The translations under genes were made by a program, and so were the position numbers. This document shows positions 1-8,669 of a stretch of 64,000 nucleotides of DNA, one piece after another. The first letter of the stretch is position 1; every line of letters starts with the position of its first letter. Source of the DNA: Burkholderia sp. BCC0506 (GTDB lineage Bacteria > Pseudomonadota > Gammaproteobacteria > Burkholderiales > Burkholderiaceae); assembly GCF_902833145.1 (NCBI RefSeq), contig NZ_CADFEN010000010.1:124001-188000 (forward strand), given 5' to 3'. The notes beneath the pieces are model-generated. The model was given only the letters and a program-made list of their open reading frames with translations. It was not told the origin of the DNA and did no database searches.

Positions 1-103
1 GGCGGTGCGCGCCGCGCGCCGCCCGAACGCAACGGTTCCTGGTACTCACTTCGCCGTGCAGCCCTCACATTCCGCGCTGCACGACACTATCCGGAGACAT
101 CCC

Positions 104-2539
104 GTGAGCAATTTCCTGATTCGCAAGGTCGCCGTGCTGGGCGCCGGCGTGATGGGCGCGCAGATCGCCGCGCATCTCGTCAACGCGCGCGTGCCGGTGC
201 TGCTGTTCGACCTGCCGGCCAAGGAAGGCCCGAAAAACGCGATCGCGCTGAAGGCGATCGAGAACCTGAAGAAGCTGTCGCCCGCGCCGTTCGGCGTGAA
301 GGACGACGCGAAATACCTCGAAGCGGCGAACTACGAGGACGACATCGCGAAGCTCGCCGAATGCGACGTCGTGATCGAGGCGATCGCCGAGCGGATGGAC
401 TGGAAGCACGACCTGTACAAGAAGGTCGCACCGCACATCGCACCGAACGCGATCTTCGCGACCAACACGTCGGGCCTGTCGATCACGAAGCTGTCCGAAG
501 GTTTCTCGGACGAGCTGAAGGCGCGCTTCTGCGGCGTGCACTTCTTCAACCCGCCGCGCTACATGCACCTCGTCGAGCTGATCCCGACCGCGCATACGCG
601 TGCCGAGATCCTCGACCAGCTCGAAACCTTCCTGACGAGCGTCGTCGGCAAGGGCGTCGTGCGCGCGAAGGACACGCCGAACTTCATCGCGAACCGCGTC
701 GGCATCTTCTCGATCCTCGCGGTGATCACCGAGGCCGCGAAGTTCGGCCTGCGCTTCGACGAAGTCGACGACCTGACGGGCAGCCGCCTCGGCCGCGCGA
801 AGTCGGCGACGTTCCGCACCGCGGACGTGGTCGGCCTCGACACGATGGCGCACGTGATCAAGACGATGCAGGACAACCTCGCCGACGATCCGTTCTTCCC
901 GGTCTACCAGACGCCCGCCGTGCTCGCCGAACTGGTGAAGCAGGGCGCGCTCGGCCAGAAGACGGGCGGCGGGTTCTACAAGAAGGAAGGCAAGGCGATC
1001 AAGGTGCTCGACGCGAAGACGGGCACCTACGTCGATTCGGGCGCGAAGGCGGACGAAACCGTCGGCCGCATCCTGAAGCGCCCGCCGGCGGAGCGCCTGA
1101 AGCTGCTGCGCGAGACGGATCATCCGCATGCGCAGTTCCTGTGGTCGATCTTCCGCGACGTGTTCCACTACATCGGCGTGCATCTCGAATCGATCGCCGA
1201 CAACGCGCGCGACGTCGACCTCGCGATCCGCTGGGGCTTCGGCTGGAACGAAGGCCCGTTCGAAGGCTGGCAGGCCGCCGGCTGGAAGCAGGTCGCCGAG
1301 TGGGTGCAGGAAGACATCGCGGCCGGCAAGGCGCTCGCGAACGTGCCGCTGCCGTCGTGGGTGCTCGAAGGCCCGGTCGCCGAGAAAGGCGGCGTGCACA
1401 CGGCCGAAGGCTCGTGGGCGCCGGCCGCGAAGCGCTTCGTGCCGCGTTCGGACCTGGCCGTGTACGGCAAGCAGGTGTTCCGCGCGCCGCTCATCGGCGA
1501 AGCCGGTGCCGACCCGAAGACGTACGGCAAGACGCTGTTCGAGACCGACGCGGTGCGCGCATGGGTCGACGATCGTGCCGGTGAAGACGACGTCGTGATC
1601 GTGTCGTTCAAGTCGAAGATGAACACGATCGGACCGAGCGTGATCGACGGCCTCGTGCAGGCGATCGAACTCGCGGAAAAGGACTACAAGGGCGTGGTGA
1701 TCTGGCAGCCGACGTCGCTGAAGCTCGGCACGCCGGGCGGCCCGTTCTCGGCCGGCGCGAACCTCGAGGAGGCGATGCCCGCCTTCATGATGGGCGGTGC
1801 GAAAGGCATCGAGCCGTTCGTGAAGAAGTTCCAGGAAGGCATGCTGCGCGTGAAGTACGCGAACGTGCCGGTCGTCGCGGCCGTATCGGGCATCGCGCTC
1901 GGCGGCGGGTGCGAGCTGATGCTGCACAGCGCGAAGCGCGTCGTGCACGTCGAGAGCTACATCGGTCTCGTCGAAGTGGGCGTCGGCCTCGTGCCGGCCG
2001 GCGGCGGCCTGAAGGAAGCGGCGCTGCGCGCAGCGGAAGCGGCCACGGCCGCGAACGCGACCACCGACATCCTGAAGTTCGTCACGAAGTCGTTCGAGAA
2101 CGCGGCGATGGCGAAGGTGTCGTCGTCCGCGCACGATGCGCGTGCGATGGGCTACGTGAAGCCGTCCGACACGATCGTCTTCAACGTGTTCGAACTGCTC
2201 GACACCGCGAAGAAGGAAGCGCGCGCGCTGGCCGACACCGGCTACCGCGCCCCGCTGCGCGCGAAGGACGTGCCGGTTGCGGGCCGCTCGGCGATCGCGA
2301 CGATCAAGGCGCAGCTCGTCAACATGCGCGACGGCCGCTTCATCAGCGACCACGATTTCCTGATCGCGAGCCGCATCGCCGAAGCCGTGTGCGGCGGCGA
2401 CGTCGAAGCCGGCAGCCTCGTCGACGAGCAATGGCTGCTCGCGCTCGAGCGCCGCGCGTTCGTCGAGCTGCTCGGCACGCAGAAGACGCAGGAACGGATC
2501 ATGGGCATGTTGCAGACCGGCAAGCCGGTGCGTAACTGA
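104..2539 (+). CDS. 3-hydroxyacyl-CoA dehydrogenase / enoyl-CoA hydratase fusion (FadN-type)
   Basis: Bifunctional beta-oxidation enzyme of 811 residues that hydrates trans-2-enoyl-CoA and oxidises the L-3-hydroxyacyl-CoA with NAD. The N-terminus has the Rossmann motif GAGVMGAQIA; two HCDH C-terminal domains follow at about 195-430; a crotonase domain lies at about 510-700 with the oxyanion segment FSAGANL and GIALGGGCEL. Dehydrogenase first and hydratase last is the reverse of E. coli FadB/FadJ and matches Bacillus FadN (YusL). I chose the GTG at 104 because GGAGA lies six bases before it and the Rossmann fold begins directly after; the longer reading frame from base 5 has no ribosome site. 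The thiolase follows after 22 bp, so they form an operon. Confidence 0.9.
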   Translation: MSNFLIRKVAVLGAGVMGAQIAAHLVNARVPVLLFDLPAKEGPKNAIALKAIENLKKLSPAPFGVKDDAKYLEAANYEDDIAKLAECDVVIEAIAERMDWKHDLYKKVAPHIAPNAIFATNTSGLSITKLSEGFSDELKARFCGVHFFNPPRYMHLVELIPTAHTRAEILDQLETFLTSVVGKGVVRAKDTPNFIANRVGIFSILAVITEAAKFGLRFDEVDDLTGSRLGRAKSATFRTADVVGLDTMAHVIKTMQDNLADDPFFPVYQTPAVLAELVKQGALGQKTGGGFYKKEGKAIKVLDAKTGTYVDSGAKADETVGRILKRPPAERLKLLRETDHPHAQFLWSIFRDVFHYIGVHLESIADNARDVDLAIRWGFGWNEGPFEGWQAAGWKQVAEWVQEDIAAGKALANVPLPSWVLEGPVAEKGGVHTAEGSWAPAAKRFVPRSDLAVYGKQVFRAPLIGEAGADPKTYGKTLFETDAVRAWVDDRAGEDDVVIVSFKSKMNTIGPSVIDGLVQAIELAEKDYKGVVIWQPTSLKLGTPGGPFSAGANLEEAMPAFMMGGAKGIEPFVKKFQEGMLRVKYANVPVVAAVSGIALGGGCELMLHSAKRVVHVESYIGLVEVGVGLVPAGGGLKEAALRAAEAATAANATTDILKFVTKSFENAAMAKVSSSAHDARAMGYVKPSDTIVFNVFELLDTAKKEARALADTGYRAPLRAKDVPVAGRSAIATIKAQLVNMRDGRFISDHDFLIASRIAEAVCGGDVEAGSLVDEQWLLALERRAFVELLGTQKTQERIMGMLQTGKPVRN

Positions 2540-2561
2540 GCGAGCAGACAAGGAGTCTGAA

Positions 2562-3761
2562 ATGAGCAAACAACTGCAAGACGCATACATCGTCGCCGCC
2601 AGCCGCACCCCGATCGGCAAGGCCCCGCGCGGTGTCTTCAAGAACACGCGCCCCGACGAGCTGCTGGTTCACGCGATCAAGTCGGCGGTCGCGCAGGTGC
2701 CCGGTCTCGACACGAAGGTGATCGAGGACGCGATCATCGGCTGCGCGATTCCGGAAGCCGAGCAAGGGCTGAACGTGGCACGCATGGGCGCGCTGCTCGC
2801 CGGCCTGCCGCAGACGGTCGGCGGCGTGACCGTCAACCGCTTCTGCGCGTCGGGCATCACCGCGCTCGCGATGGCGGCTGACCGCATCCGCGTCGGCGAA
2901 TCGGACGCACTGCTCGCGGGCGGCTGCGAATCGATGAGCATGGTGCCGATGATGGGCAACAAGCCGTCGATGTCGCCGCACATCTTCGATCGCAGCGAAG
3001 ACTTCGGCATCGCGTACGGGATGGGCCTGACGGCCGAGCGCGTCGCCGAGCAGTGGAAGGTGAGCCGCGAGGACCAGGACGCGTTTTCGGTCGAATCGCA
3101 CCGCAAGGCGCTCGCCGCGCAGCAGGCCGGCGAGTTCGGCGACGAAATCGCCGCCTACACGGTTACCGAGCGCTTCCCGAACCTCGCGACCGGCGAGGTC
3201 GACGTGAAGACGCGCGAGATCAAGCTCGACGAAGGCCCGCGCGCGGATACGTCGCTCGAAGGCCTCGCGAAGCTGCGCACGGTGTTCGCGAACAAGGGCT
3301 CGGTCACGGCCGGCAACAGCTCGCAGACGTCGGACGGCGCCGGTGCGCTGCTCGTCGTGTCGGAGAAGGTGCTCAAGGAGTTCAACCTGACGCCGCTCGC
3401 GCGCTTCGTGAGCTTCGCGGTACGCGGCGTGCCGCCGGAAATCATGGGCATCGGTCCGAAGGAAGCGATTCCGGCCGCGCTGAAGGCCGCCGGCCTGAAG
3501 CAGGACGATCTCGACTGGATCGAGCTGAACGAGGCGTTCGCCGCGCAGTCGCTGGCGGTGATGCGCGACCTCGGCCTCGATCCGTCGAAGGTCAACCCGA
3601 TGGGCGGCGCGATCGCACTGGGCCACCCGCTCGGCGCGACCGGCGCGATCCGCGCGGCGACCGTCGTGCACGGCCTGCGCCGCCGCAACCTGAAGTACGG
3701 GATGGTCACGATGTGCGTCGGCACCGGCATGGGCGCCGCGGGCATCATCGAACGCCTGTAA
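2562..3761 (+). CDS. fadA: acetyl-CoA C-acyltransferase (thiolase)
   Basis: Thiolase of 399 residues, a normal family length, that cleaves 3-ketoacyl-CoA with CoA to give acetyl-CoA and a shortened acyl-CoA. Visible are the nucleophile segment NRFCASGITAL (Cys near residue 91), the GHPLGATGA histidine motif and the C-terminal CVGTGMGAA cysteine motif. AAGGAG precedes the ATG. It lies 22 bp behind the dehydrogenase/hydratase fusion, so the pair supplies three of the four beta-oxidation steps. The FadA/FadI name is by context; a catabolic acetyl-CoA acetyltransferase is the alternative. A Rho-independent terminator follows immediately. Confidence 0.9.
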   Translation: MSKQLQDAYIVAASRTPIGKAPRGVFKNTRPDELLVHAIKSAVAQVPGLDTKVIEDAIIGCAIPEAEQGLNVARMGALLAGLPQTVGGVTVNRFCASGITALAMAADRIRVGESDALLAGGCESMSMVPMMGNKPSMSPHIFDRSEDFGIAYGMGLTAERVAEQWKVSREDQDAFSVESHRKALAAQQAGEFGDEIAAYTVTERFPNLATGEVDVKTREIKLDEGPRADTSLEGLAKLRTVFANKGSVTAGNSSQTSDGAGALLVVSEKVLKEFNLTPLARFVSFAVRGVPPEIMGIGPKEAIPAALKAAGLKQDDLDWIELNEAFAAQSLAVMRDLGLDPSKVNPMGGAIALGHPLGATGAIRAATVVHGLRRRNLKYGMVTMCVGTGMGAAGIIERL

Positions 3762-3784
3762 GCGGGACGCGACGACAAGCGACG

Positions 3785-3820
3785 ACGGTGCGCGGGCCAC
3801 GAGCTCGCGCACCGTTTTTT
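3785..3820 (+). terminator. Rho-independent terminator after the thiolase gene
   Basis: A perfect 10-bp stem (ACGGTGCGCG pairing with CGCGCACCGT), an 11-base loop and then six T residues. It closes the two-gene beta-oxidation operon; the next gene on the same strand starts 33 bp later and so probably depends on readthrough or its own promoter. Confidence 0.85.
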
Positions 3821-3852
3821 CATTCCGGTAGAGACAGTCAAAGGAGACGGTT

Positions 3853-4620
3853 GTGGCCGACATTCAAGTGGAACGCGCCGACGGCGTGATGACGATCACG
3901 ATCGCGCGCCCGGCGAAGAAGAATGCGCTGACGGCGGCGATGTACCAGACGATGGCCGATGCGCTCGCCGACGCGCAGGAAGACAAGGCGACGCGCGTGA
4001 TCCTGCTGCGCGGCAGCGACGGCAATTTCAGCGCGGGCAACGATCTCGAGGATTTCCTGAAGGCGCCGCCGCAGGACGACACCGCATCGGTGTTCCAGTT
4101 CCTCGCGCGGATCAGCAGCGCGAGCAAGCCGGTCGTCGCCGCGGTGCCGGGCATCGCGGTCGGCGTCGGCGTGACGATGCTGCTGCACTGCGATCTGGTC
4201 TACGCGGCCGACACCGCGACGTTCTCGCTGCCGTTCGCGCAGCTCGGGCTGTGCCCGGAAGCCGCGTCCAGCGCGCTGCTGCCGCGCCTGGCCGGCCATC
4301 AGGTCGCCGCCGAGAAGCTGCTGCTGGGCGAGGCGTTCGACGCGCTGGAAGCGCACCGGATCGGCATCGTCAACCGCGTGCTGCCGGCGGCCGAGCTCGA
4401 CGCATTCGCGGCGAAGCAGGCGGCGAAGCTGGCGGCGCTGCCGGCGGCATCGCTGCGTGTGACGAAGGCGCTGCTCAAGGACACGGGCGGCGTGGCGACG
4501 CCCGCGCGGATGGCCGAGGAAGCGCGTCACTTCGCCGCGATGCTGCGCGCGCCGGAGGCGCGCGAGGCGATGACGGCGTTCTTCGAGAAGCGCAAGCCGG
4601 ATTTCCGTCAGTTCGACTGA
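3853..4620 (+). CDS. enoyl-CoA hydratase/isomerase family protein, likely delta3-delta2-enoyl-CoA isomerase
   Basis: Crotonase-fold protein of 255 residues. The oxyanion-hole segment reads FSAGNDLEDF and the active-site segment LPFAQLGLCPEAAS. The glutamate used by hydratases just after the QP position is replaced by Phe, while Glu136 in CPEAAS sits where ECI2/PECI-type delta3-delta2-enoyl-CoA isomerases carry their single catalytic glutamate. I therefore read it as an isomerase that would let the upstream operon degrade unsaturated fatty acids; that is inference from motifs. The start is GTG with GGAG seven bases upstream. A plain hydratase remains possible. Confidence 0.75.
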   Translation: MADIQVERADGVMTITIARPAKKNALTAAMYQTMADALADAQEDKATRVILLRGSDGNFSAGNDLEDFLKAPPQDDTASVFQFLARISSASKPVVAAVPGIAVGVGVTMLLHCDLVYAADTATFSLPFAQLGLCPEAASSALLPRLAGHQVAAEKLLLGEAFDALEAHRIGIVNRVLPAAELDAFAAKQAAKLAALPAASLRVTKALLKDTGGVATPARMAEEARHFAAMLRAPEAREAMTAFFEKRKPDFRQFD

Positions 4621-4629
4621 CGAAGCAGG

Positions 4630-4657
4630 GCGCGCCGGCGGTGGAGCGCCGGCGCGC
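4630..4657. terminator. GC hairpin between converging genes
   Basis: An 11-bp perfect inverted repeat (GCGCGCCGGCG / CGCCGGCGCGC) with a six-base loop in the 51-bp gap between the converging isomerase gene and fdhD. There is no T tract on either strand, so its role as a bidirectional terminator is inferred from position. Confidence 0.45.
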
Positions 4658-4671
4658 GGCCTGGAGCGCGA

Positions 4672-5496
4672 TCAGGCCGTGCCGTAATCGACGTGGCCCG
4701 TTTCGCGGCAGAAGCTGACGAGCCGCAGGCCGGCCGTCTTCGCGATCGCGATCGCGAGCGACGACGGCGCGGAAATGGTCGCGACCAGCGGGATGCCGAC
4801 CCGCGCGGCCTTGCGCACGAGCTCGTAGCTCGCGCGGCTCGACAGGAACACGAAGCCGTCGGTGGTATCGGCGCGAGACAGCACGAGCGAGCCGATGAGC
4901 TTGTCGAGCGCGTTGTGGCGGCCGACATCCTCGAATGCCGCGTGGATCGCGCCTGTTGCGTCGCACCACGCGGCCGCATGCAGGCCGCCAGTCAGCTTCG
5001 TCAGCGCCTGGTGCGCCGGCAGCGCATGTGCGGCATGCGTCAGCGCGTCGGGCGCGAGGCGCGCGAGAAAACCGGTATCGGGCACGCGTTCGGGCGCGAG
5101 GTCGAGCAGGTCGATGCTCTCGATGCCGCAGACGCCGCAGCCCGTGCGCCCCGCGAGCGCGCGGCGCCGGTCCTTCAGCGCGGCAAACGCCTGCTGGACG
5201 ACTTCCAGGTGGACTTCCGCATGCGGCAGCGGCGCGTCGGCGTGCAGGATCACCTCGATGTCCTTGATGTCGCTGCCGCGCGCGACGATGCCTTCCGAGA
5301 TCGCGAAGCCGACCGCGAACGCCTCGAGGTCGCAGGGCGTACACATCATCACCGCGTGCGAGATGCCGTTGAAGACGAGTGCGACCGGCCATTCCTGGCC
5401 GACGAAGTCGTGCGCGGTTTCGAGCGCGTCGCCGCGCGTGCGGTTGACGGGCAGTTCGATCGCGCCGCGCGGTTCGTCTGATTGGGTCGGATTCAC
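4672..5496 (-). CDS. fdhD: formate dehydrogenase accessory sulfurtransferase FdhD
   Basis: Protein of 274 residues, the usual length. FdhD moves sulfur from the cysteine desulfurase IscS to the bis-MGD molybdenum cofactor and is needed for active formate dehydrogenase. The sulfur-carrying pair is visible as Cys120-x-x-Cys123 in GCGVCGIESI, almost the same position as in E. coli (121/124), and MMCTPCDLEAFAVGF is the family's N-terminal signature. I chose the GTG at 5496, which has GGGAG upstream. No formate dehydrogenase structural gene lies in this window. The divergent neighbour belongs to a nitrate-reductase-associated family, so molybdoenzyme maturation is the likely theme. Confidence 0.92.
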   Translation of the reverse strand: MNPTQSDEPRGAIELPVNRTRGDALETAHDFVGQEWPVALVFNGISHAVMMCTPCDLEAFAVGFAISEGIVARGSDIKDIEVILHADAPLPHAEVHLEVVQQAFAALKDRRRALAGRTGCGVCGIESIDLLDLAPERVPDTGFLARLAPDALTHAAHALPAHQALTKLTGGLHAAAWCDATGAIHAAFEDVGRHNALDKLIGSLVLSRADTTDGFVFLSSRASYELVRKAARVGIPLVATISAPSSLAIAIAKTAGLRLVSFCRETGHVDYGTA

Positions 5497-5616
5497 GAGC
5501 ACTCCCGTTGGTTCGAAGCACGGCCGGCGACGATCGTGCCGCCGCCCGCGCGCAGAGGTTCTAAAATACCTCAGGCAAGCCGGCCGCGCCGGCATCCGCC
5601 ACGTCAGGTAACGACC

Positions 5617-6099
5617 ATGGGACTCAGCGACGCTCCGTTGCTCTTCAATTTCGAACACGATTCGTCGGAAAACTTCACGTACATCCCGATGATCGTGCGT
5701 TTCAATCTCGATCGCTTCGGCCTGCGCATTTCGCTCGAACAGTGGCAACTGCTGCCGCTCGAGGACCGCAAGCTGCTCGCGCGCTTTCCGGCCGACGACG
5801 ACACCGCGATCGAGCCCAACTTCGATCACGCGCTGTTCGAAATGCTGCGCACGCACGCCGATCTGGAGCCGTCATGGTTCCAGCCGGACGAGCAGCCGGC
5901 GTGGCGCGACGTCGACACGGTGCCGGCGTCGCTCGTGCAGCAAAGCGCGCTGGCCGGGCTGCCGGCGCCGGCGCTCGCGCAGTGGCAGCGGCTCGCGCCG
6001 TTCCAGCGCTACGTGCTGGTCAAGCTGTCGCGCAAGCCGAAGCTGAATCACGATTTCCTGCCCGCGATGCGGGAGTTCGGGCTCGCGGCCACGCACTGA
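5617..6099 (+). CDS. nitrate-reductase-associated family protein (NarM-like)
   Basis: Small soluble protein of 160 residues. It begins with FNFEHDSSENFTYIPMIVRF and continues with LDRFGLRISLEQWQLL, the pattern of the nitrate reductase associated family first noted in cyanobacteria beside nitrate reductase and molybdopterin genes. Its biochemical role is not established; a maturation or cofactor-insertion role is usually assumed. Here it is divergent from fdhD with a gap of about 120 bp, which fits a function with a molybdoenzyme although none is encoded nearby. The ATG at 5617 is preceded by AGGTAA; the frame stays open upstream but that part does not resemble the family. Confidence 0.75.
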   Translation: MGLSDAPLLFNFEHDSSENFTYIPMIVRFNLDRFGLRISLEQWQLLPLEDRKLLARFPADDDTAIEPNFDHALFEMLRTHADLEPSWFQPDEQPAWRDVDTVPASLVQQSALAGLPAPALAQWQRLAPFQRYVLVKLSRKPKLNHDFLPAMREFGLAATH

Positions 6100-6108
6100 C
6101 GGCCGCAT

Positions 6109-6126
6109 GCCGCGCTGCAGCGCGGC
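6109..6126. terminator. GC palindrome between converging genes
   Basis: A perfect 18-bp palindrome (GCCGCGC-TGCA-GCGCGGC) in the 36-bp gap between the converging NarM-like and thioesterase genes. It has no T tract; a terminator role is inferred from position only. Confidence 0.4.
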
Positions 6127-6135
6127 GCTTGCCCG

Positions 6136-6531
6136 TCAGAGCGGCGGCAGTTGCCGCGGCTTGCGGTCCGGGCCGGTCGCGACGTAGGTGAGCGTCGCTT
6201 CGGTCACTTTCACGACTTCGCCCATCAGGCGCATGCGCTGCGCGTACACCTCGACGTCGACCGTGATCGACGTGTTGCCGGTGCGCGTGATGGTGGCGTA
6301 GAAGCTCAGCAGGTCGCCGACGAATACCGGCTGCTTGAACACGAACGAGTTGACCGCCACCGTCGCGACGCGGCCGTTCGCGCGCTGGCTCGCGGGGATC
6401 GAGCCGGCGATGTCGACCTGCGACATGATCCAGCCGCCGAACACGTCGCCGTGGACGTTCGCGTCGTGCGGTTGCGGGACGACGCGCAGCGCGGGCTGCT
6501 TCTGCGGGAGTTCGAGGGTCGAATCGGTCAT
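6136..6531 (-). CDS. acyl-CoA thioesterase (YciA-type hotdog fold)
   Basis: Protein of 131 residues with a single hotdog domain. PHDANVHGDVFGGWIMSQVD is the acyl-CoA thioesterase signature, including the Asn-x-His-Gly-Asp active-site stretch and the following FGG turn. Such enzymes hydrolyse short- to medium-chain acyl-CoA to free acid and CoA in the cytoplasm. The ATG at 6531 gives the usual family N-terminus; an in-frame ATG at 6546 would add five residues and has AGG directly before it, so it cannot be excluded. The ABC transporter gene starts divergently about 175 bp away. Confidence 0.85.
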   Translation of the reverse strand: MTDSTLELPQKQPALRVVPQPHDANVHGDVFGGWIMSQVDIAGSIPASQRANGRVATVAVNSFVFKQPVFVGDLLSFYATITRTGNTSITVDVEVYAQRMRLMGEVVKVTEATLTYVATGPDRKPRQLPPL

Positions 6532-6705
6532 GGCGGGGGCTTTCATCCTGTAATAAACGGGCCGCCGCGCGCAGCCCGGCCGGCGAGGCCGCCGGCAGCG
6601 GCGCGTAGCGGCTTCTGCGACAATACAACGTTCGCAAATTGTACGAGAAAGCACGCGAGCCGACCGCCGCAGCACGCGTTTCGCACCGCCGCCGATCCTT
6701 CCCCC

Positions 6706-8577
6706 ATGCGCCGATTTCCCGCTTCCGGCGAGCCCGCGCCGGCTTCGACCGGGCCTCGCAACGACTGGCAGACCATCCGGTCGCTGCTGCCGTACCTGAC
6801 CACCTACAAATGGCGCGTCGCGCTCGCGCTCGGCTGCCTGATCGGTGCGAAGGTCGCGAACCTTGGCGTGCCGGTCGTGATGAAGCGCATCGTCGACCAC
6901 CTGTCCGCCGTGCAGCAGCTCACCGCGCTCGGCCGCGCCGAACAGTCGGCCGGCATCGTGCTCGCGGGCGGCGTCGGGCTGCTGGTCGTCGCGTATGCGC
7001 TCGTGCGGCTGTCGACGTCGCTGTTCACCGAGCTGCGCGAAATCCTGTTCTCGAAGGTCACCGAGAGCGCGGTGCGCCAGCTCGCGCTGCAGGTGTTCCG
7101 GCATCTGCACGGGCTGTCGCTGCGGTTTCATCTCGAACGCCAGACGGGCGGCATGTCGCGCGACATCGAGCGCGGCACGCGCGGCATCCAGCAACTGATT
7201 TCGTATTCGCTGTACAGCATCCTGCCGACGCTGGTCGAAGTCGGGCTCGTGCTCGGCTTCTTCGTGGTCAAGTACGACGCCTACTACGCGTACGTGACGT
7301 TCGCGGCGCTCGTCACGTACATCGTGTTCACCGTGAAGGTCACCAACTGGCGCACGCACTTTCGCCGCACGATGAACGAACTCGATTCGCGCGCGAACTC
7401 GCGGGCGATCGATTCGCTGATCAACTACGAGACGGTGAAGTACTTCGGCAACGAGGAGTGGGAGGCGCAGCGCTACGACGAGAACCTGAAGCGCTACCGG
7501 AAGGCCGCGATCCGCTCACAGAACTCGCTGTCGGTGCTGAACTTCGGCCAGCAGGCGATCATCGGCACGGGGCTCGTGTTCATCCTGTGGCGCGCGACGC
7601 AAGGCGTGCTCGCGGGCAGGCTGACGCTCGGCGATCTCGTGCTGATCAACACGTTCATGCTGCAGCTGTACATTCCGCTGAACTTCCTCGGCGTCGTCTA
7701 TCGCGAGCTGAAGCAGAGCCTGACCGACATGGACCGGATGTTCGGGCTGCTGTCGGCGCCGAAGGAAGTGGCCGACCGGCCGGATGCGCGGCCGCTCGCG
7801 GTGGCCGGCGCGCAGGTGCGCTTCGAGCACGTGAACTTCGCGTACGAGCCGTCGCGGCCGATCCTGCACGACGTGACGTTTACGATCGAGGCCGGCACGA
7901 CGACCGCGGTCGTCGGCCACAGCGGCTCGGGGAAATCGACGCTGTCGCGGCTGCTGTTCCGCTTCTACGACCTCGACCGGCAGACGGGCGGCGCGATCCG
8001 GATCGACGGCCAGGACATCCGCGACGTCACGCAGGATTCGCTGCGCGCGTCGATCGGGATCGTGCCGCAGGATACCGTGCTGTTCAACGACTCGATCTAC
8101 TACAACATCGCGTACGGCCGGCCGAGCGCGACCCGCGACGAAGTGATCGCGGCCGCGCGCGCCGCGCACATCCACGATTTCATCGAGAGCCTGCCGAAGG
8201 GCTATGACACGCCCGTCGGCGAGCGCGGGCTGAAGCTGTCCGGCGGCGAGAAGCAGCGCGTCGCGATTGCGCGCACGCTGCTGAAGGACCCGCCCGTGCT
8301 GCTGTTCGACGAAGCGACGTCGGCGCTCGATTCGCGGTCGGAGCGCGCGATTCAGCACGAACTCGACCAGATCGCGCGGCATCGCACGACGCTCGTGATC
8401 GCGCACCGGCTGTCGACGGTCGTGCATGCGCAGCAGATCCTCGTGATGGACCATGGGCGGATCGTCGAGCGCGGCACGCACGACGAACTCGTGCGCGCCG
8501 ACGGGTTGTATGCGCAGATGTGGGCGCTGCAGCAGCAGCGCGCGGCAGCTGGCGGGGAAGAGGCCGAGGCCGCGTAA
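6706..8577 (+). CDS. ABC exporter, fused permease and ATPase (Atm1/heavy-metal type)
   Basis: Half-transporter of 623 residues that should work as a homodimer in the inner membrane. The first 330 or so residues form the six-helix membrane domain; LNFGQQAIIGTGLVFI and ETVKYFGNE are typical of the Atm1/ABCB7 subgroup. The ATPase domain shows Walker A GHSGSGKST, signature LSGGEKQR, Walker B VLLFDEATS and the switch histidine in VIAHRLSTV. Bacterial Atm1 proteins export glutathione-linked compounds and help against heavy metals; that substrate is family knowledge and not visible here. The longer upstream frame is antisense to the thioesterase gene and was not used. Confidence 0.88.
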   Translation: MRRFPASGEPAPASTGPRNDWQTIRSLLPYLTTYKWRVALALGCLIGAKVANLGVPVVMKRIVDHLSAVQQLTALGRAEQSAGIVLAGGVGLLVVAYALVRLSTSLFTELREILFSKVTESAVRQLALQVFRHLHGLSLRFHLERQTGGMSRDIERGTRGIQQLISYSLYSILPTLVEVGLVLGFFVVKYDAYYAYVTFAALVTYIVFTVKVTNWRTHFRRTMNELDSRANSRAIDSLINYETVKYFGNEEWEAQRYDENLKRYRKAAIRSQNSLSVLNFGQQAIIGTGLVFILWRATQGVLAGRLTLGDLVLINTFMLQLYIPLNFLGVVYRELKQSLTDMDRMFGLLSAPKEVADRPDARPLAVAGAQVRFEHVNFAYEPSRPILHDVTFTIEAGTTTAVVGHSGSGKSTLSRLLFRFYDLDRQTGGAIRIDGQDIRDVTQDSLRASIGIVPQDTVLFNDSIYYNIAYGRPSATRDEVIAAARAAHIHDFIESLPKGYDTPVGERGLKLSGGEKQRVAIARTLLKDPPVLLFDEATSALDSRSERAIQHELDQIARHRTTLVIAHRLSTVVHAQQILVMDHGRIVERGTHDELVRADGLYAQMWALQQQRAAAGGEEAEAA

Positions 8578-8669
8578 CGGTGTGGGGCGTGGGGCCCGGC
8601 GCGTGCTGCGTGCCGTGGCGCGCAGCGCGACGGCGGCCCGACGGGTGCGTGGCCGCCCGGCGGCTCTGG

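Noticed and set aside
65-2647. Large open frames antisense to the fused dehydrogenase, and similar long antisense frames across the window
   Set aside because: In very GC-rich DNA stops are rare, so shadow frames are long. These have Arg/Ala/His-rich compositions, no ribosome sites and no protein motifs.
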